A stretch of DNA of 64,000 nucleotides from UBA8437 sp964646205 (lineage in GTDB: Bacteria; Planctomycetota; Planctomycetia; Planctomycetales; Planctomycetaceae). This document shows, piece after piece, positions 52,814 to 62,000 of this stretch (the first letter of the stretch is position 1; the number at the start of each line of letters is the position of its first letter). A program made the position numbers and the translations under genes. The notes below the pieces were generated by a model. That model was given only the letters and a program-made list of their open reading frames with translations. It made no database searches and was not told the origin of the DNA. The DNA is taken from positions 1 through 64,000 of the forward strand of contig CAZYAZ010000015.1 in NCBI GenBank assembly GCA_964646205.1, written 5' to 3'.

Positions 52814-54157
52814 TCAGGAGGTGGCCAGTCGGTCCAGGGCCTGCAGGTTCACCATCAGGCGACGCAGTGGATGGTAGTTGTCCTGGCGAGTGCTGCGGGG
52901 AACGAACCGGAAGCGTCGGTCGGTGGCCAGGCGGTAACTGGCTTGCCCGTGGGCCTGGCGAGAGAAGTGCCGATCGGCGATGTCCTGTGCCATGGTGAAA
53001 TAGCGAGCGGCCCACGGAGCCCTGGTCGATTCGTAGGTCATCAACGTTGCCACCAGTACCTCGTTGAGGGCCCAGAAGGACTTCACGTAGTTGTATTCAC
53101 CCCTCATCTTCAGCGGGATCGTCTGGCTGCCGAGTTTTTGAGGTCCCCATTCGTGGTCGAACTGTCCGACGTTGACCCACTCGCACAACCCGCCGTGCAC
53201 GTGATCCCATCCGATGTCGAGGTGCCGCCGGATGCGTTCGTAGCTGGTCTGTTCGATGCCCTGGTCTTTCCGGCGTCGGGCTTCCTTGACGACATGCCAG
53301 AGTCCCTGCAGGCAGTGTCCGACCAGGCAGCGATTGGCCTCCTCGGGGATCCTGCTGAAGTCGTGGTCCAGGAACTCGTTGTTGAGCCCGATGTCCGGAT
53401 TGTGATGCCGTTCGAGCAGCGCTTCGATGCAGGTGTCGGCCATGCTCTTCAGTGACTTGTCATCCCAACGCGCCAGCATCTGGGTGCAACAGTTGAGCAC
53501 GTAAATCCAGATGCCCTGGACGCGCCAGCCCGGTTGCCTGGCGTAGGGGTCGTGATAGTCCCGGCGGGTGACCTGGGCGTAGGCTTTCTTGAGCCAACGG
53601 AACGACTGGTCACGCAGTGCGTCGTCGTTGGTGGCAAATGCCAGTTCCTGGCAACCTTCGATCGTGGTGAACGCACTGTAAACATCGCCCCGAAAGGCCT
53701 GGATCACGCGGCCGTCGTGGCCGAGCAACTCGGGCCACCATCCCTGTTTGTTGGGACCATGTTTCAGCCAGAAGTCGGCCGCCTTGCGAGCGATGGACAA
53801 CGTCCGTGGATGTTGTCCATCGGGCAACCGGTCCTTGAAATGGTTGTACAGGTAACTGTAGACCCAGATGCCACGGCCCTGGTACCAGTGGAACTTGTTC
53901 GAATCGACCTTCCGGCCGTCGTAATCCAGGGCACACTGGAAGCCACCTCGCTGGTGGTCGATGCCGTGACGGTCCCAGAATGGCAACGCACGAGCGAAGA
54001 GTTCTTCGGCATAGTGGTCGCGCCATCCGACCACCGTTTTTGTGTCCAGGGGTGGTTTGCCGGTCGGCCGGGCAGCGATGCCGGTTGCCGGAGCCAACAG
54101 GCAACTGCCAACGGTCTTCAACCAGGACCTGCGATCATGGCGGATGTGCCAGGTCAC
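52814..54157 (-). CDS. AGE-family sugar epimerase-like protein, apparently exported
   Basis: The start is GTG 54157 and the protein has 447 aa. It is an (alpha/alpha)6-barrel of the N-acylglucosamine 2-epimerase family: YQGRGIWVYSYLYNHF, NNEFLDHDFSR, VGHCLQGLWHVV and KSFWALNEVLVATL correspond in order to the conserved AGE motifs. These enzymes interconvert GlcNAc and ManNAc (or mannose/fructose, cellobiose), and in sialic-acid catabolism ManNAc is the intermediate. Two oddities: residues 9-14 (RRSWLK) followed by a hydrophobic stretch and ALA-like cleavage region resemble a twin-arginine signal, although AGE enzymes are usually cytoplasmic; and the usual GHxxExxW has Gln284 where Glu is expected. 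Genes on both sides encode a DUF1501 protein (39 bp upstream) and a sialidase-like protein. Confidence 0.82.
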   Translation of the reverse strand: MTWHIRHDRRSWLKTVGSCLLAPATGIAARPTGKPPLDTKTVVGWRDHYAEELFARALPFWDRHGIDHQRGGFQCALDYDGRKVDSNKFHWYQGRGIWVYSYLYNHFKDRLPDGQHPRTLSIARKAADFWLKHGPNKQGWWPELLGHDGRVIQAFRGDVYSAFTTIEGCQELAFATNDDALRDQSFRWLKKAYAQVTRRDYHDPYARQPGWRVQGIWIYVLNCCTQMLARWDDKSLKSMADTCIEALLERHHNPDIGLNNEFLDHDFSRIPEEANRCLVGHCLQGLWHVVKEARRRKDQGIEQTSYERIRRHLDIGWDHVHGGLCEWVNVGQFDHEWGPQKLGSQTIPLKMRGEYNYVKSFWALNEVLVATLMTYESTRAPWAARYFTMAQDIADRHFSRQAHGQASYRLATDRRFRFVPRSTRQDNYHPLRRLMVNLQALDRLATS

Positions 54158-54196
54158 GCCACTGCCTGCAACAGGAACGGCTGGCGGTGTCGGGGA

Positions 54197-55540
54197 CTAG
54201 ACGAAGAGTTCATCGATGGGAGTGCCCGAATCGACGATAAACCGCGGGCGGCCGGCGGCATCGACGTAGGTGGTCTCGAGAGGAATTTCCAGGTGCTGGT
54301 AAATGGTCGCTGCGATGTCCGCGGGACTCACCTTCTGCGATGTGATGCTGCCGCCCTGGCGGTCGGTGCTGCCAATTGTGCGACCGTGTGACAAGCCGCC
54401 ACCGGCCAGCACACCTCCACCGACCGCCGGCCAGTGATCGCGGCCGGTATTCTTGTTGATTCGAGGACTGCGGCCAAACTCGCCCAGGGCCACGACCAGC
54501 GTGTCGTCCAGGAGGCCGTGATCGTCCAGGTCCTCGACCAGGGTGGTCAGCAGATGGTCGAATGGGGCCAGCAGGGGTTTCAGGCCGGTTTCCACTCCAC
54601 CGTAGGCCGTCTTGATGGGGTTGCCATGAATATCCCAGGTGGCCGAGTTGCCGTAGGCGCTGAGCACAACGGTCACAAAAGGCACACCGTGTTCGACAAG
54701 CCGACGGGCCTGGAGTACCTGGTCGTTCATCTTGCCGGTTCGGCCGAACTGATCGATCCAGGGCACACGGTTGTAGCGACGTCGGATCGATTCGGGTTCG
54801 GCGTCCAGGTCGAAGGCTGCTCGTGCGTGTCCGCCCAGCAGCACCTCGATGGCCTCGTCTCGCAAACGCGGCACGCTGTCGGTTGAACCCGTCAGGTCGG
54901 GGCCGCCGGTGTAACGATCGAGTTTGTTGAGGAGCCCCTGGCGGCGTTTCAGGACACCGTTGGTCAGTCCATCGGTTCGCTGGAAAGGACCGGCCCCGAG
55001 GTTGCCGTGGAACGGATCGTGTTGTCGGCCCAGGGCACCGCCACGAGCGATGGAACCCTCGGTGACGTGGAAGCTGACATAGGAGGGCAGCCCGGGTCGA
55101 TTCGGACCACGGAACCGCGAGACCACTGATCCTATTGCCGGGATCCGATTGGCCCGGGGATTGGTTTTCCTGGCCTCACTGTTGCCCGTCTGGATCACCG
55201 TGTTTGGGTCGTGTTCACAGTCGGAGCAGTCGATCGCTCTCAGGAGCGTCAACTTGTCGAGCAATCGGGCGTGACCGGGAAGGTGGTCGGTCACCTGGAT
55301 GCCCGGCTGCGCGGTGGGGATCGGGGCAAACGGGCCGCGGATTTCGGCGGGGGCCGACGGTTTGGGGTCCCACATGTCAATGTGGCTCGGGCCGCCATTC
55401 ATCCACAGGAAAATGACGCTCTTGTTCGAACGACCAGGATGTGTTGATGCCGCACAGGTGAGACGGGATGAGCCGAGCGACAAGGCCGACGTGAGCGTGC
55501 CTTGTAGAAACAGCCGGCGATGAAGGGCAGGGGGGAACAT
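54197..55540 (-). CDS. DUF1501 protein (first gene of epimerase/sialidase-like operon)
   Basis: ATG 55540 gives 447 aa with signal LHRRLFLQGTLTSALSLG, an Arg-Arg export motif without a preceding Ser/Thr. Blocks: LWMNGGPSHIDMWDPKP, QARRLVEHGVPFVTVVLSAY, TWDIHGNPI, LGEFGRSPRINKNTGRDHWPA and LAGGGLSHGRTIGSTDRQG. The Thr of FGRTP is Ser here. The gene is 40 bp from the AGE-type epimerase start and is presumably its operon leader. The upstream open frame extension (to 55615) uses a weak start and is not supported. Confidence 0.88.
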   Translation of the reverse strand: MFPPALHRRLFLQGTLTSALSLGSSRLTCAASTHPGRSNKSVIFLWMNGGPSHIDMWDPKPSAPAEIRGPFAPIPTAQPGIQVTDHLPGHARLLDKLTLLRAIDCSDCEHDPNTVIQTGNSEARKTNPRANRIPAIGSVVSRFRGPNRPGLPSYVSFHVTEGSIARGGALGRQHDPFHGNLGAGPFQRTDGLTNGVLKRRQGLLNKLDRYTGGPDLTGSTDSVPRLRDEAIEVLLGGHARAAFDLDAEPESIRRRYNRVPWIDQFGRTGKMNDQVLQARRLVEHGVPFVTVVLSAYGNSATWDIHGNPIKTAYGGVETGLKPLLAPFDHLLTTLVEDLDDHGLLDDTLVVALGEFGRSPRINKNTGRDHWPAVGGGVLAGGGLSHGRTIGSTDRQGGSITSQKVSPADIAATIYQHLEIPLETTYVDAAGRPRFIVDSGTPIDELFV

Positions 55541-55972
55541 GTTGTGCCTGGTTTTGTCTCGTCGGTTTTCACTGACATCCACGATATAGTGTATCGGCAC
55601 ACGCCGAGGTGACAAACACGTTCCCGAAGATGGAACTGGTCAAGTTCTCGGCGACGCGGTTGTCCGGGACCTGGAATTCGTACCCTCGAGCAACTCCCGG
55701 GCCATGCCGTCAGGGGCCACCGGAAGCTTGTCCTGGAGAGCCGCGCGGCCACCCAGGATGGCGTACATCGTGTGTCCGATTATTCCGCTCATCAGCGATC
55801 GGTTCCGCGTGGCACTCCGGTTCCGACATGTTAGCCGAAGCCGTATCTGGAATCTTCACCGTACTCCTGTGCCTCGATCGAACCGCCCGACACATTCTTT
55901 TGTTGGTGTCGCTGGGGAGCTTGGATATGCTGGACGGCCTCAGCCGAAGTCATTGCCTTCTGGTCTTTTCAC
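55541..55972. other. 432-bp intergenic region with possible gene remnant
   Basis: This divergent region separates the DUF1501 genes ending at 55540 (minus) and starting at 55973 (plus). Apart from the short possible coding fragment listed separately, I see no convincing gene, terminator or repeat. Promoters for both flanking genes should lie here. Confidence 0.6.
55640..55792 (-). pseudogene. Possible 50-codon gene fragment
   Basis: On the minus strand an ATG at 55792 begins 50 codons with protein-like composition (MSGIIGHTMYAILGGRAALQ, then DKLPVAPDGMARELLEG), ending at TGA 55642-55640. The first ~37 residues look like the start of a real enzyme, after which the frame degenerates into Arg/Thr/Ser-rich sequence, while a protein-like stretch (FQVPDNRVAENLTSSIFGNV) continues in another frame. 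This fits a truncated or frameshifted remnant of a larger gene, but the evidence is weak and no ribosome-binding site is seen. Confidence 0.3.
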
Positions 55973-57361
55973 ATGCTCTCAATTCCCGGACGACCACAGC
56001 GAACGTGCGAGGGTGTGTCGCGCCGTGAATGGATGCGACTGGGAGGGCTCTCGTCACTGGGGTTGGGGATGGACGCTTTGCTGGCCGGTCGCGCCGGGGC
56101 AGAGGCCCGGACCACGATCGGGCAACCGGCATCTTTTGGCCGGGCCAAGTCGTGCATCGTGTTGTTCATGTTCGGGGCGCCGGCTCACCAGGACAGTTGG
56201 GACATGAAGCCCGACGCTCCGTCGAAGGTTCGTAGCGAGTTCTCGCCGATTCCCTCCGTGGTGCCCGGGATCTCGGTGTGCGAGCACCTGCCACTGCTGG
56301 CTCGCCACACCTCGCAGTTGGCTCAACTCCGCTCGGTCACTCATCCGGACAACACGCACACCGTGGCGATGCACTACATGCTGACGGGAATGCGCCACCG
56401 TCGGCCCCGGACCAATCCCCAGAACGCTGCTGACGACTTCCCCTGTTTCGGTGCCGTGGCCAACCATGTCGGCGGTCGGGATTCCGTCGGAGGCCTGCCG
56501 CCGGGAATCAGCCTCAACGCCCCGGCCAACCAGGTCTCGGCGAACAATCACATCTTCCCGGGTTTCTTTGGCGGTTTCCTGGGGCCGGGGTCGGATCCCC
56601 TGTTCATTTCGCAACATCCCAACGACAAGTCGTTCTCACCGTTTCCTCCGGTTGACCGACCCGAGAGGTTGCTGGACCGGCAGCGATTGTTGTCCCGGCT
56701 TGATGGCCAGGCCCGCCTGGCCGATCGGTCATCTCGTGTGGCGGACCTGGGTGAGTATTACCAGCAGGCGATGACCCTGTTGACCTCACCACGGGCGAGG
56801 AAAGCATTTGATCTCGGGGCCGAACGTCGAACCCTCCGCGATCGCTACGGACAGACTCCGTTTGGACAGGGCTGCCTGTTGGCCAGGCGGTTGGTCGAAT
56901 CGGGGGTGAGACTGGTGACGGTCAACTGGGAACGCGATGACGCCTTCTGGGACACTCATGCCGACAATTTCAACAAGCACAAGAAATCGCTGTTGCCGAA
57001 TCTCGATCGGGGTTTTTCAGCGTTGTTGGAAGACATGCAACGGCGCGGTTTGCTCGATGAGACGTTGATCGTGTGGCTGGCCGAGTTTGGTCGAACACCC
57101 AAGATCAACGCCAAGGCGGGGCGAGATCACTGGGCAGCCTGCAACACGGTGCTGCTGGCCGGCGCCGGAATTCCGGGCGGCCAGGTCTACGGGGCGTCCG
57201 ATCGGCAGGCGGCGTACCCGGCACGGGACCCGGTGGCTCCCGAGGACCTGTCGGCAACGATCTACCACCTGCTCGGGATCGATCCTCACCAGACAATTCA
57301 TTCGCCCGACGGTCGCCCCGTGGCACTTTCCAACGGCGAATTGCTGTCGCGAGTGATCTAG
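55973..57361 (+). CDS. DUF1501 protein paired with M81 peptidase gene
   Basis: The 462-aa protein starts at ATG 55973 with an N-terminal extension and a twin-arginine signal (VSRREWMRLGGLSSLGLG). Blocks: FMFGAPAHQDSWDMKP, GCLLARRLVESGVRLVTVNW, FWDTHADNFN, LAEFGRTPKINAKAGRDHWAA and LAGAGIPGGQVYGASDRQ. The first block reads FGAPAH where others have GGPSQ, and the last has GAGIPGG for GGGIRGG. The M81-family peptidase gene begins 33 bp after its stop in the same direction, so the two are probably co-transcribed; the pairing differs from the DUF1549/1553 partners of other copies. Confidence 0.88.
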   Translation: MLSIPGRPQRTCEGVSRREWMRLGGLSSLGLGMDALLAGRAGAEARTTIGQPASFGRAKSCIVLFMFGAPAHQDSWDMKPDAPSKVRSEFSPIPSVVPGISVCEHLPLLARHTSQLAQLRSVTHPDNTHTVAMHYMLTGMRHRRPRTNPQNAADDFPCFGAVANHVGGRDSVGGLPPGISLNAPANQVSANNHIFPGFFGGFLGPGSDPLFISQHPNDKSFSPFPPVDRPERLLDRQRLLSRLDGQARLADRSSRVADLGEYYQQAMTLLTSPRARKAFDLGAERRTLRDRYGQTPFGQGCLLARRLVESGVRLVTVNWERDDAFWDTHADNFNKHKKSLLPNLDRGFSALLEDMQRRGLLDETLIVWLAEFGRTPKINAKAGRDHWAACNTVLLAGAGIPGGQVYGASDRQAAYPARDPVAPEDLSATIYHLLGIDPHQTIHSPDGRPVALSNGELLSRVI

Positions 57362-57394
57362 GTCATTTTGGTTCCCCAGAGAACGAGGCAGATG

Positions 57395-58906
57395 ATGCGA
57401 ATTGCGTTGGGCGAGATCGTCCAGGAGACCGGGACCTTCACGCCGTCGCGGACGGGACGCGAGGCCTTCGAGGCGTACGGGCTGTACCAGGGAGCCGAAC
57501 TGCTCGAGCAGTTGCTGGGGGTGGGTCCACCGGGAGGATTTCTGCAGGTGGTGGCCGAGCGAGACGAGGTGGTCGAGGTGGTGCCCCTGGCACGGGCGTG
57601 GGCCGGAGCGGGAGCCAAGATACTCGACGAGACCTACGATGAGCTTCTGGAAATGCTGTTGACCCCGCTCCGAGAGGCGGGTGATCTCGACGCTGTGTTC
57701 CTGTCACTGCACGGGGCCGCCAGTATCGAGCGGGATGACGACCTGGAAGGGGCGGTGCTGGAAGCCGTTCGCGAGGTGATCGGGCCGGATGTGCCATTGG
57801 TCTGCCCGCTGGACCATCACGCCAACATCACCGCCCGCATGGTCGATTGTGCCGACATGCTCGTCGGGCACGAGACCCAGCCCCACTACACGTTTGGCAC
57901 AGGTTTCAAGGCCGCGAAATTGCTTTTCGAGTGGCTCGACAGCGGTCGCAAGCCGGCAATTGGCTGGCGAAAGATTCCGATGATCACTCCGCAGGACCAG
58001 TTCCTGACATCGGGAGGCCCGATGAAGGCCTGGTTCGATCATGCCCGGGAACTGGAGCAGCAGGACGGTGTGATGGATGTGTCACCCTACCCGATGCAGC
58101 CCTGGCTCGACGTGGCCGAGGGCGGTTGGGCGGTCGTGGTGCACACCGACGGCGATGCGGAGTTGGCCGACCGGTTGGCAGCGGACATGGGGGCGATGGC
58201 CTGGGAGTTGCGCGAGGAATTCTGGAAATCCGAAAGAGTGGAGGTGTCCGAGGCAGTCCGCCGTGCCTATCTCCATCAGGACGGATTGCTGGTGCTCTCT
58301 GACACGGGCGACTCGGTGTATGGAGGTGCCCCGGGAGACAGCACATGGATTCTCAGGGAACTCCTGGCCCAGGCGGGAGACCAACCCGAATCGGACCGGT
58401 TGATGCTGGTGCCGATTGTCGATCCCGAGGCGGTCAACGTGGCTCGTTCGGCGGGAATTGGGGCCGAGGTGACCGTGGGGTTGGGGGGCAAGATCGACAA
58501 CGAATTCAGCCAGCCGGTCGAGACAACCGCACGGGTGGTGGCGATTTCGGAGAACCACGTGATGGACGTGGGGGAACGGGGAAGTGTGGAGATCGGTCCG
58601 GTCGTGTTGTTGCGAGTGGGGCCGGTGAACATCGTGGTGATGGCTGCGGCCGGTTTCGCCATTTGTCATCCGGTGCTGTACCAGCACCTGGGGCTGGATG
58701 TCGACCAGGCCCGGGCAGTGGTCGTCAAGACCGCCAGCAATTTTCAGTATTTCGATGGCTGGCGGCGAGCCCTGGTGCGTGTGGACACGCCCGGAATGAC
58801 GCAGTCGGACCTGGCGGCCTTCACGTGGACTCGAACGCCACGGCCGATTTTTCCGTTCGACACCGACGTGACCTGGGAGCCTGGCGTTGGTCGGGGCGAC
58901 GCGTAG
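57395..58906 (+). CDS. M81 family (MlrC-like) metallopeptidase
   Basis: Two adjacent ATG codons (57392, 57395) follow GAGG at 57385-57388; the second has better spacing, giving 503 aa beginning MRIALGEIVQETGTFTP. MlrC-family enzymes are best known for the last step of microcystin degradation, cleaving a linear tetrapeptide, but most members have other, unknown substrates. The N-terminal domain has LSLHGAASIERDDDLEGA and CPLDHHANITARM with metal-binding His and Asp residues, followed by GHETQPHYTF; the C-terminal domain has SDTGDSVYGGAPGDST. No signal peptide is visible, so it is cytoplasmic. Its presence next to a DUF1501 gene suggests use of small peptides or peptide-like compounds. Confidence 0.88.
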   Translation: MRIALGEIVQETGTFTPSRTGREAFEAYGLYQGAELLEQLLGVGPPGGFLQVVAERDEVVEVVPLARAWAGAGAKILDETYDELLEMLLTPLREAGDLDAVFLSLHGAASIERDDDLEGAVLEAVREVIGPDVPLVCPLDHHANITARMVDCADMLVGHETQPHYTFGTGFKAAKLLFEWLDSGRKPAIGWRKIPMITPQDQFLTSGGPMKAWFDHARELEQQDGVMDVSPYPMQPWLDVAEGGWAVVVHTDGDAELADRLAADMGAMAWELREEFWKSERVEVSEAVRRAYLHQDGLLVLSDTGDSVYGGAPGDSTWILRELLAQAGDQPESDRLMLVPIVDPEAVNVARSAGIGAEVTVGLGGKIDNEFSQPVETTARVVAISENHVMDVGERGSVEIGPVVLLRVGPVNIVVMAAAGFAICHPVLYQHLGLDVDQARAVVVKTASNFQYFDGWRRALVRVDTPGMTQSDLAAFTWTRTPRPIFPFDTDVTWEPGVGRGDA

Positions 58907-59083
58907 AGTCCCGGTTGAGGGGCCAGTTGGTGGACGAATGCCGACGCACTCATGCCAGGCCATCTCGCCATTGTCGCCAATCGGGGTCAGTCCCTAAACT
59001 GGAGTTCCCACCGTGAATTTCCTCACGTCATGCCTTCGACGGTGCCGTTCCGGGCGCCAAGGACCGTTGCTTCCGTGAATCCA

Positions 59084-62000
59084 ATGCGTTCCCTGTTGAC
59101 CGTGACCATGCTGGCGGTGGTCGGATCCGTAGCTCCTGCTGCCGAGCGGCCGCTACCCACGTTTGCTGTCGATGTGTTGCCGGCGCTGAAGGCCTTCTGT
59201 GTCGACTGCCACAACGCCAAGGTGTCGGAGGGCAAGACCCGCCTGGACAACCTGGACCCCGACCTGGTCAAGGGGCCCGATGCCGAGCGGTGGCACCACG
59301 CGCTGAACATGATCAACCTGGGCAAGATGCCTCCCAAGGACGCCGACAAGGTGCCCGAGGCTCAACTGGTGCGAATGATCGATTGGATCCAGTCCGAATT
59401 GGCCAAGGCGATCAAGGCGCGACGGACGACCTCGCGCAACGTGATTCGTCGTTTGACTCGCCAGCAATACACCAACACGCTGCAGGAACTGCTGGGCCTC
59501 TCGATCAATTTCGGCCAACTGTTGCCCGAAGACGGCAAGTCGAAGTCCGGGTTTTCCAACAACGCAACCGTGTTGCAGGCAACACCGCTTCACCTGGAGT
59601 ACTACCAGTCGATTGCGAGACGGGCACTCGACCAGGCGATCTTCACCGAAAAGCCGGTGGTGACCCGCTACCGGATTCGTATCGGGACCGATATCGGCAA
59701 AGGGCTGCCTCGCGAGAAGGCTGCCGGTCGGTTCGGGGGGTACGTGTCTCAGCCGGTCGACCCGGCACATCTTGTTGCCGAGGTTCTCGGGGCCGATGGT
59801 CAGCCGGTCACCGTTGACCAGTCTGCTCGCAGTGGGCCGTATGCCAACATCCTGCAGAATCTGGGGATTGGTATGCGGGGGTCTCACAAGCACCGTTACC
59901 AGGTCGCGAGCGGTGGCATGCTACTGGATTCGGCGGTGCCCCATCGCGAGGTGGCACCGGGTTCGTGGCACGGCCCGTCGCCCAATCTCAAGATGCTGAT
60001 CCGTCGAGATTTTCCGTTGACCGGAGATTTCGTCCTGCGAGTCCGTGCGGCGTCTGTTGCCAGCCGGGAATCTGTTCTGCCAGCTTCCTACAACCGAAAG
60101 GAACGCCAGACCCTGTTGATGGGTGACGAGGTGGTGTCCCTGGGAAAAGGGGCGCTCACAGTCACCGCCGCCCAGGCCACCGATCTCTATCTGTTGTTGT
60201 TGACCGACGATCGGTTGGTGCCCAACAACACGTCCAAGATGGAACGGTCGGCGAAGTTCGGTTTCGTCTTGCCCGGTCGCGATCTGTTTCACGTCGACGT
60301 CGTCACCACGGCCAAGACGGACACGAGACGAATTGACATGAACCTGGAGGTGGTTGGCACTGCCGGGCGGCTCAATCACCGGTTCCGTAAAGGTCCGGTG
60401 GATCAGAAGCGTGTCGAGCAGAAGGCCCTGAGCGTGGCCAGTCTGGGGATCCTGGATCTCCCCAAGGGCGAGGTGGCACTGCAGTTGAAGTGGAAGGGGG
60501 GACTGGGGGTCGAACGGGTCGTGTTGACTCCGCTGGCCGGCAAACACGCGATCCGCAAAGAGCGGGCCAGCCAGGTGGCGGGCCTGGTGAAGCGGCAGAA
60601 GGCGGCCGTCGGGCGTCGTCCCGTCCTGCAGGTGTCCCTGGGCAACAGGACCGACGACGGCCAGGACGCCAGGCGATTCGATTCGGTGCAGCCGATCACC
60701 GTCCCGGATGGCCAGATGGCGTCGTATGAGTTCACGGGGCGGCTCGAGAATCTGCCGCTCCCGCAGGTCGACCTGGCCGAGTTGAGCAACCTGGCCAACA
60801 TCATGGTGTTGACCGTCTGGAATGGCGATTTCGTCAAGGACCAGAAGCAGCCGGGATCGCGGGTGCTCGTTGAGTCGATGGAATTCGAGGCTCCCTACTT
60901 CCCGAAGTGGCCACCAGCCAGCCACACCAGCATCTTCCTGGATTCGCCCAACAGTGCGAATGAGAGCGTTTACACCCGGGAGATCCTTGATCGATTCCTG
61001 GCCAGGGCCTTTCGGCGTCCGCCACGTGCCGAGGAGATTGATCTCTACCACGCCTTCTGGAAGGGGGTGCGTGGGGAGTTTCAACGGTACGAGGAGAGTG
61101 TCAAGGAGGTGCTGGTGGCGGTGCTGTGCTCACCGAAATTCCTGTTCCTGGCCGAATCCAATGCCGAGCAAAAGACCGAGCGTCAACGGGATTATGAACT
61201 GGCATCGCGGTTGTCCTACTTCCTCTGGAATTCACCTCCGGACAAACGACTCTATGAACTGGCCGCCGCGGGGACGTTGCGGAAATCGCTGGCCGGTGAA
61301 TCTCGCCGGATGGTTGAGGATCCGCGGGTGAGACGATTTGTCGAACCGTTTTGTGACGAGTGGTTGAAACTGTATCGCCACAAGGAGATGCAGGTGGATG
61401 TCCGGCAGTACGGGGCCTTCACCCGGTTCGTCAAGGAGGACATGGCCAAGGAGACCTACGGTTTTGTCCAGCATTGCCTTCAGAAGGACCTGGATCTGTT
61501 CACGCTGATCGACAGTGATTTCGTGATGGTCAACCAGAACCTGGCCGAGTATTACGGGATCGAGGGAGTCCAGGGGACGGGGTTCCGGCCTGTTCGGGTG
61601 TCTCCCGAGATGGGCCGTGGCGGCCTGATGACCCAGGGTTCGTTCCTCAGCGGTCACTCCGATGGCCGGCACGCTCACCCGATCAAACGAGCCGTGTGGA
61701 TGATGGAACGGATTCTCGGTGAATCTCCACCACCACCACCTCCCAATGTTCCCGGTCTCGAACAGAAGAAGAAGGACGCCCGATTGACGATTGCCCAGCA
61801 ATTGGCCGTCCATCGCGAGAACGTCTCGTGCCGGAATTGTCACCAGAAGTTGGACCCCTACGGGTTGGTGTTCGAGGACTACAACGGTGCCGGCTTGCTC
61901 AGTGGCACCGCCGGCAAGAACCCCGACACCAGGGCCAGGTTGCCTGATGGGACGGTTGTTGACGGCGTCGCCGGCATGAAGGCGCATATCCTGAAGTCGC

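Noticed and set aside
48784..55540. The sialidase/epimerase block might be a recently acquired island.
   Set aside because: No tRNA, integrase, repeats or visible change in base composition separates it from the surrounding genes; acquisition cannot be claimed from sequence alone.
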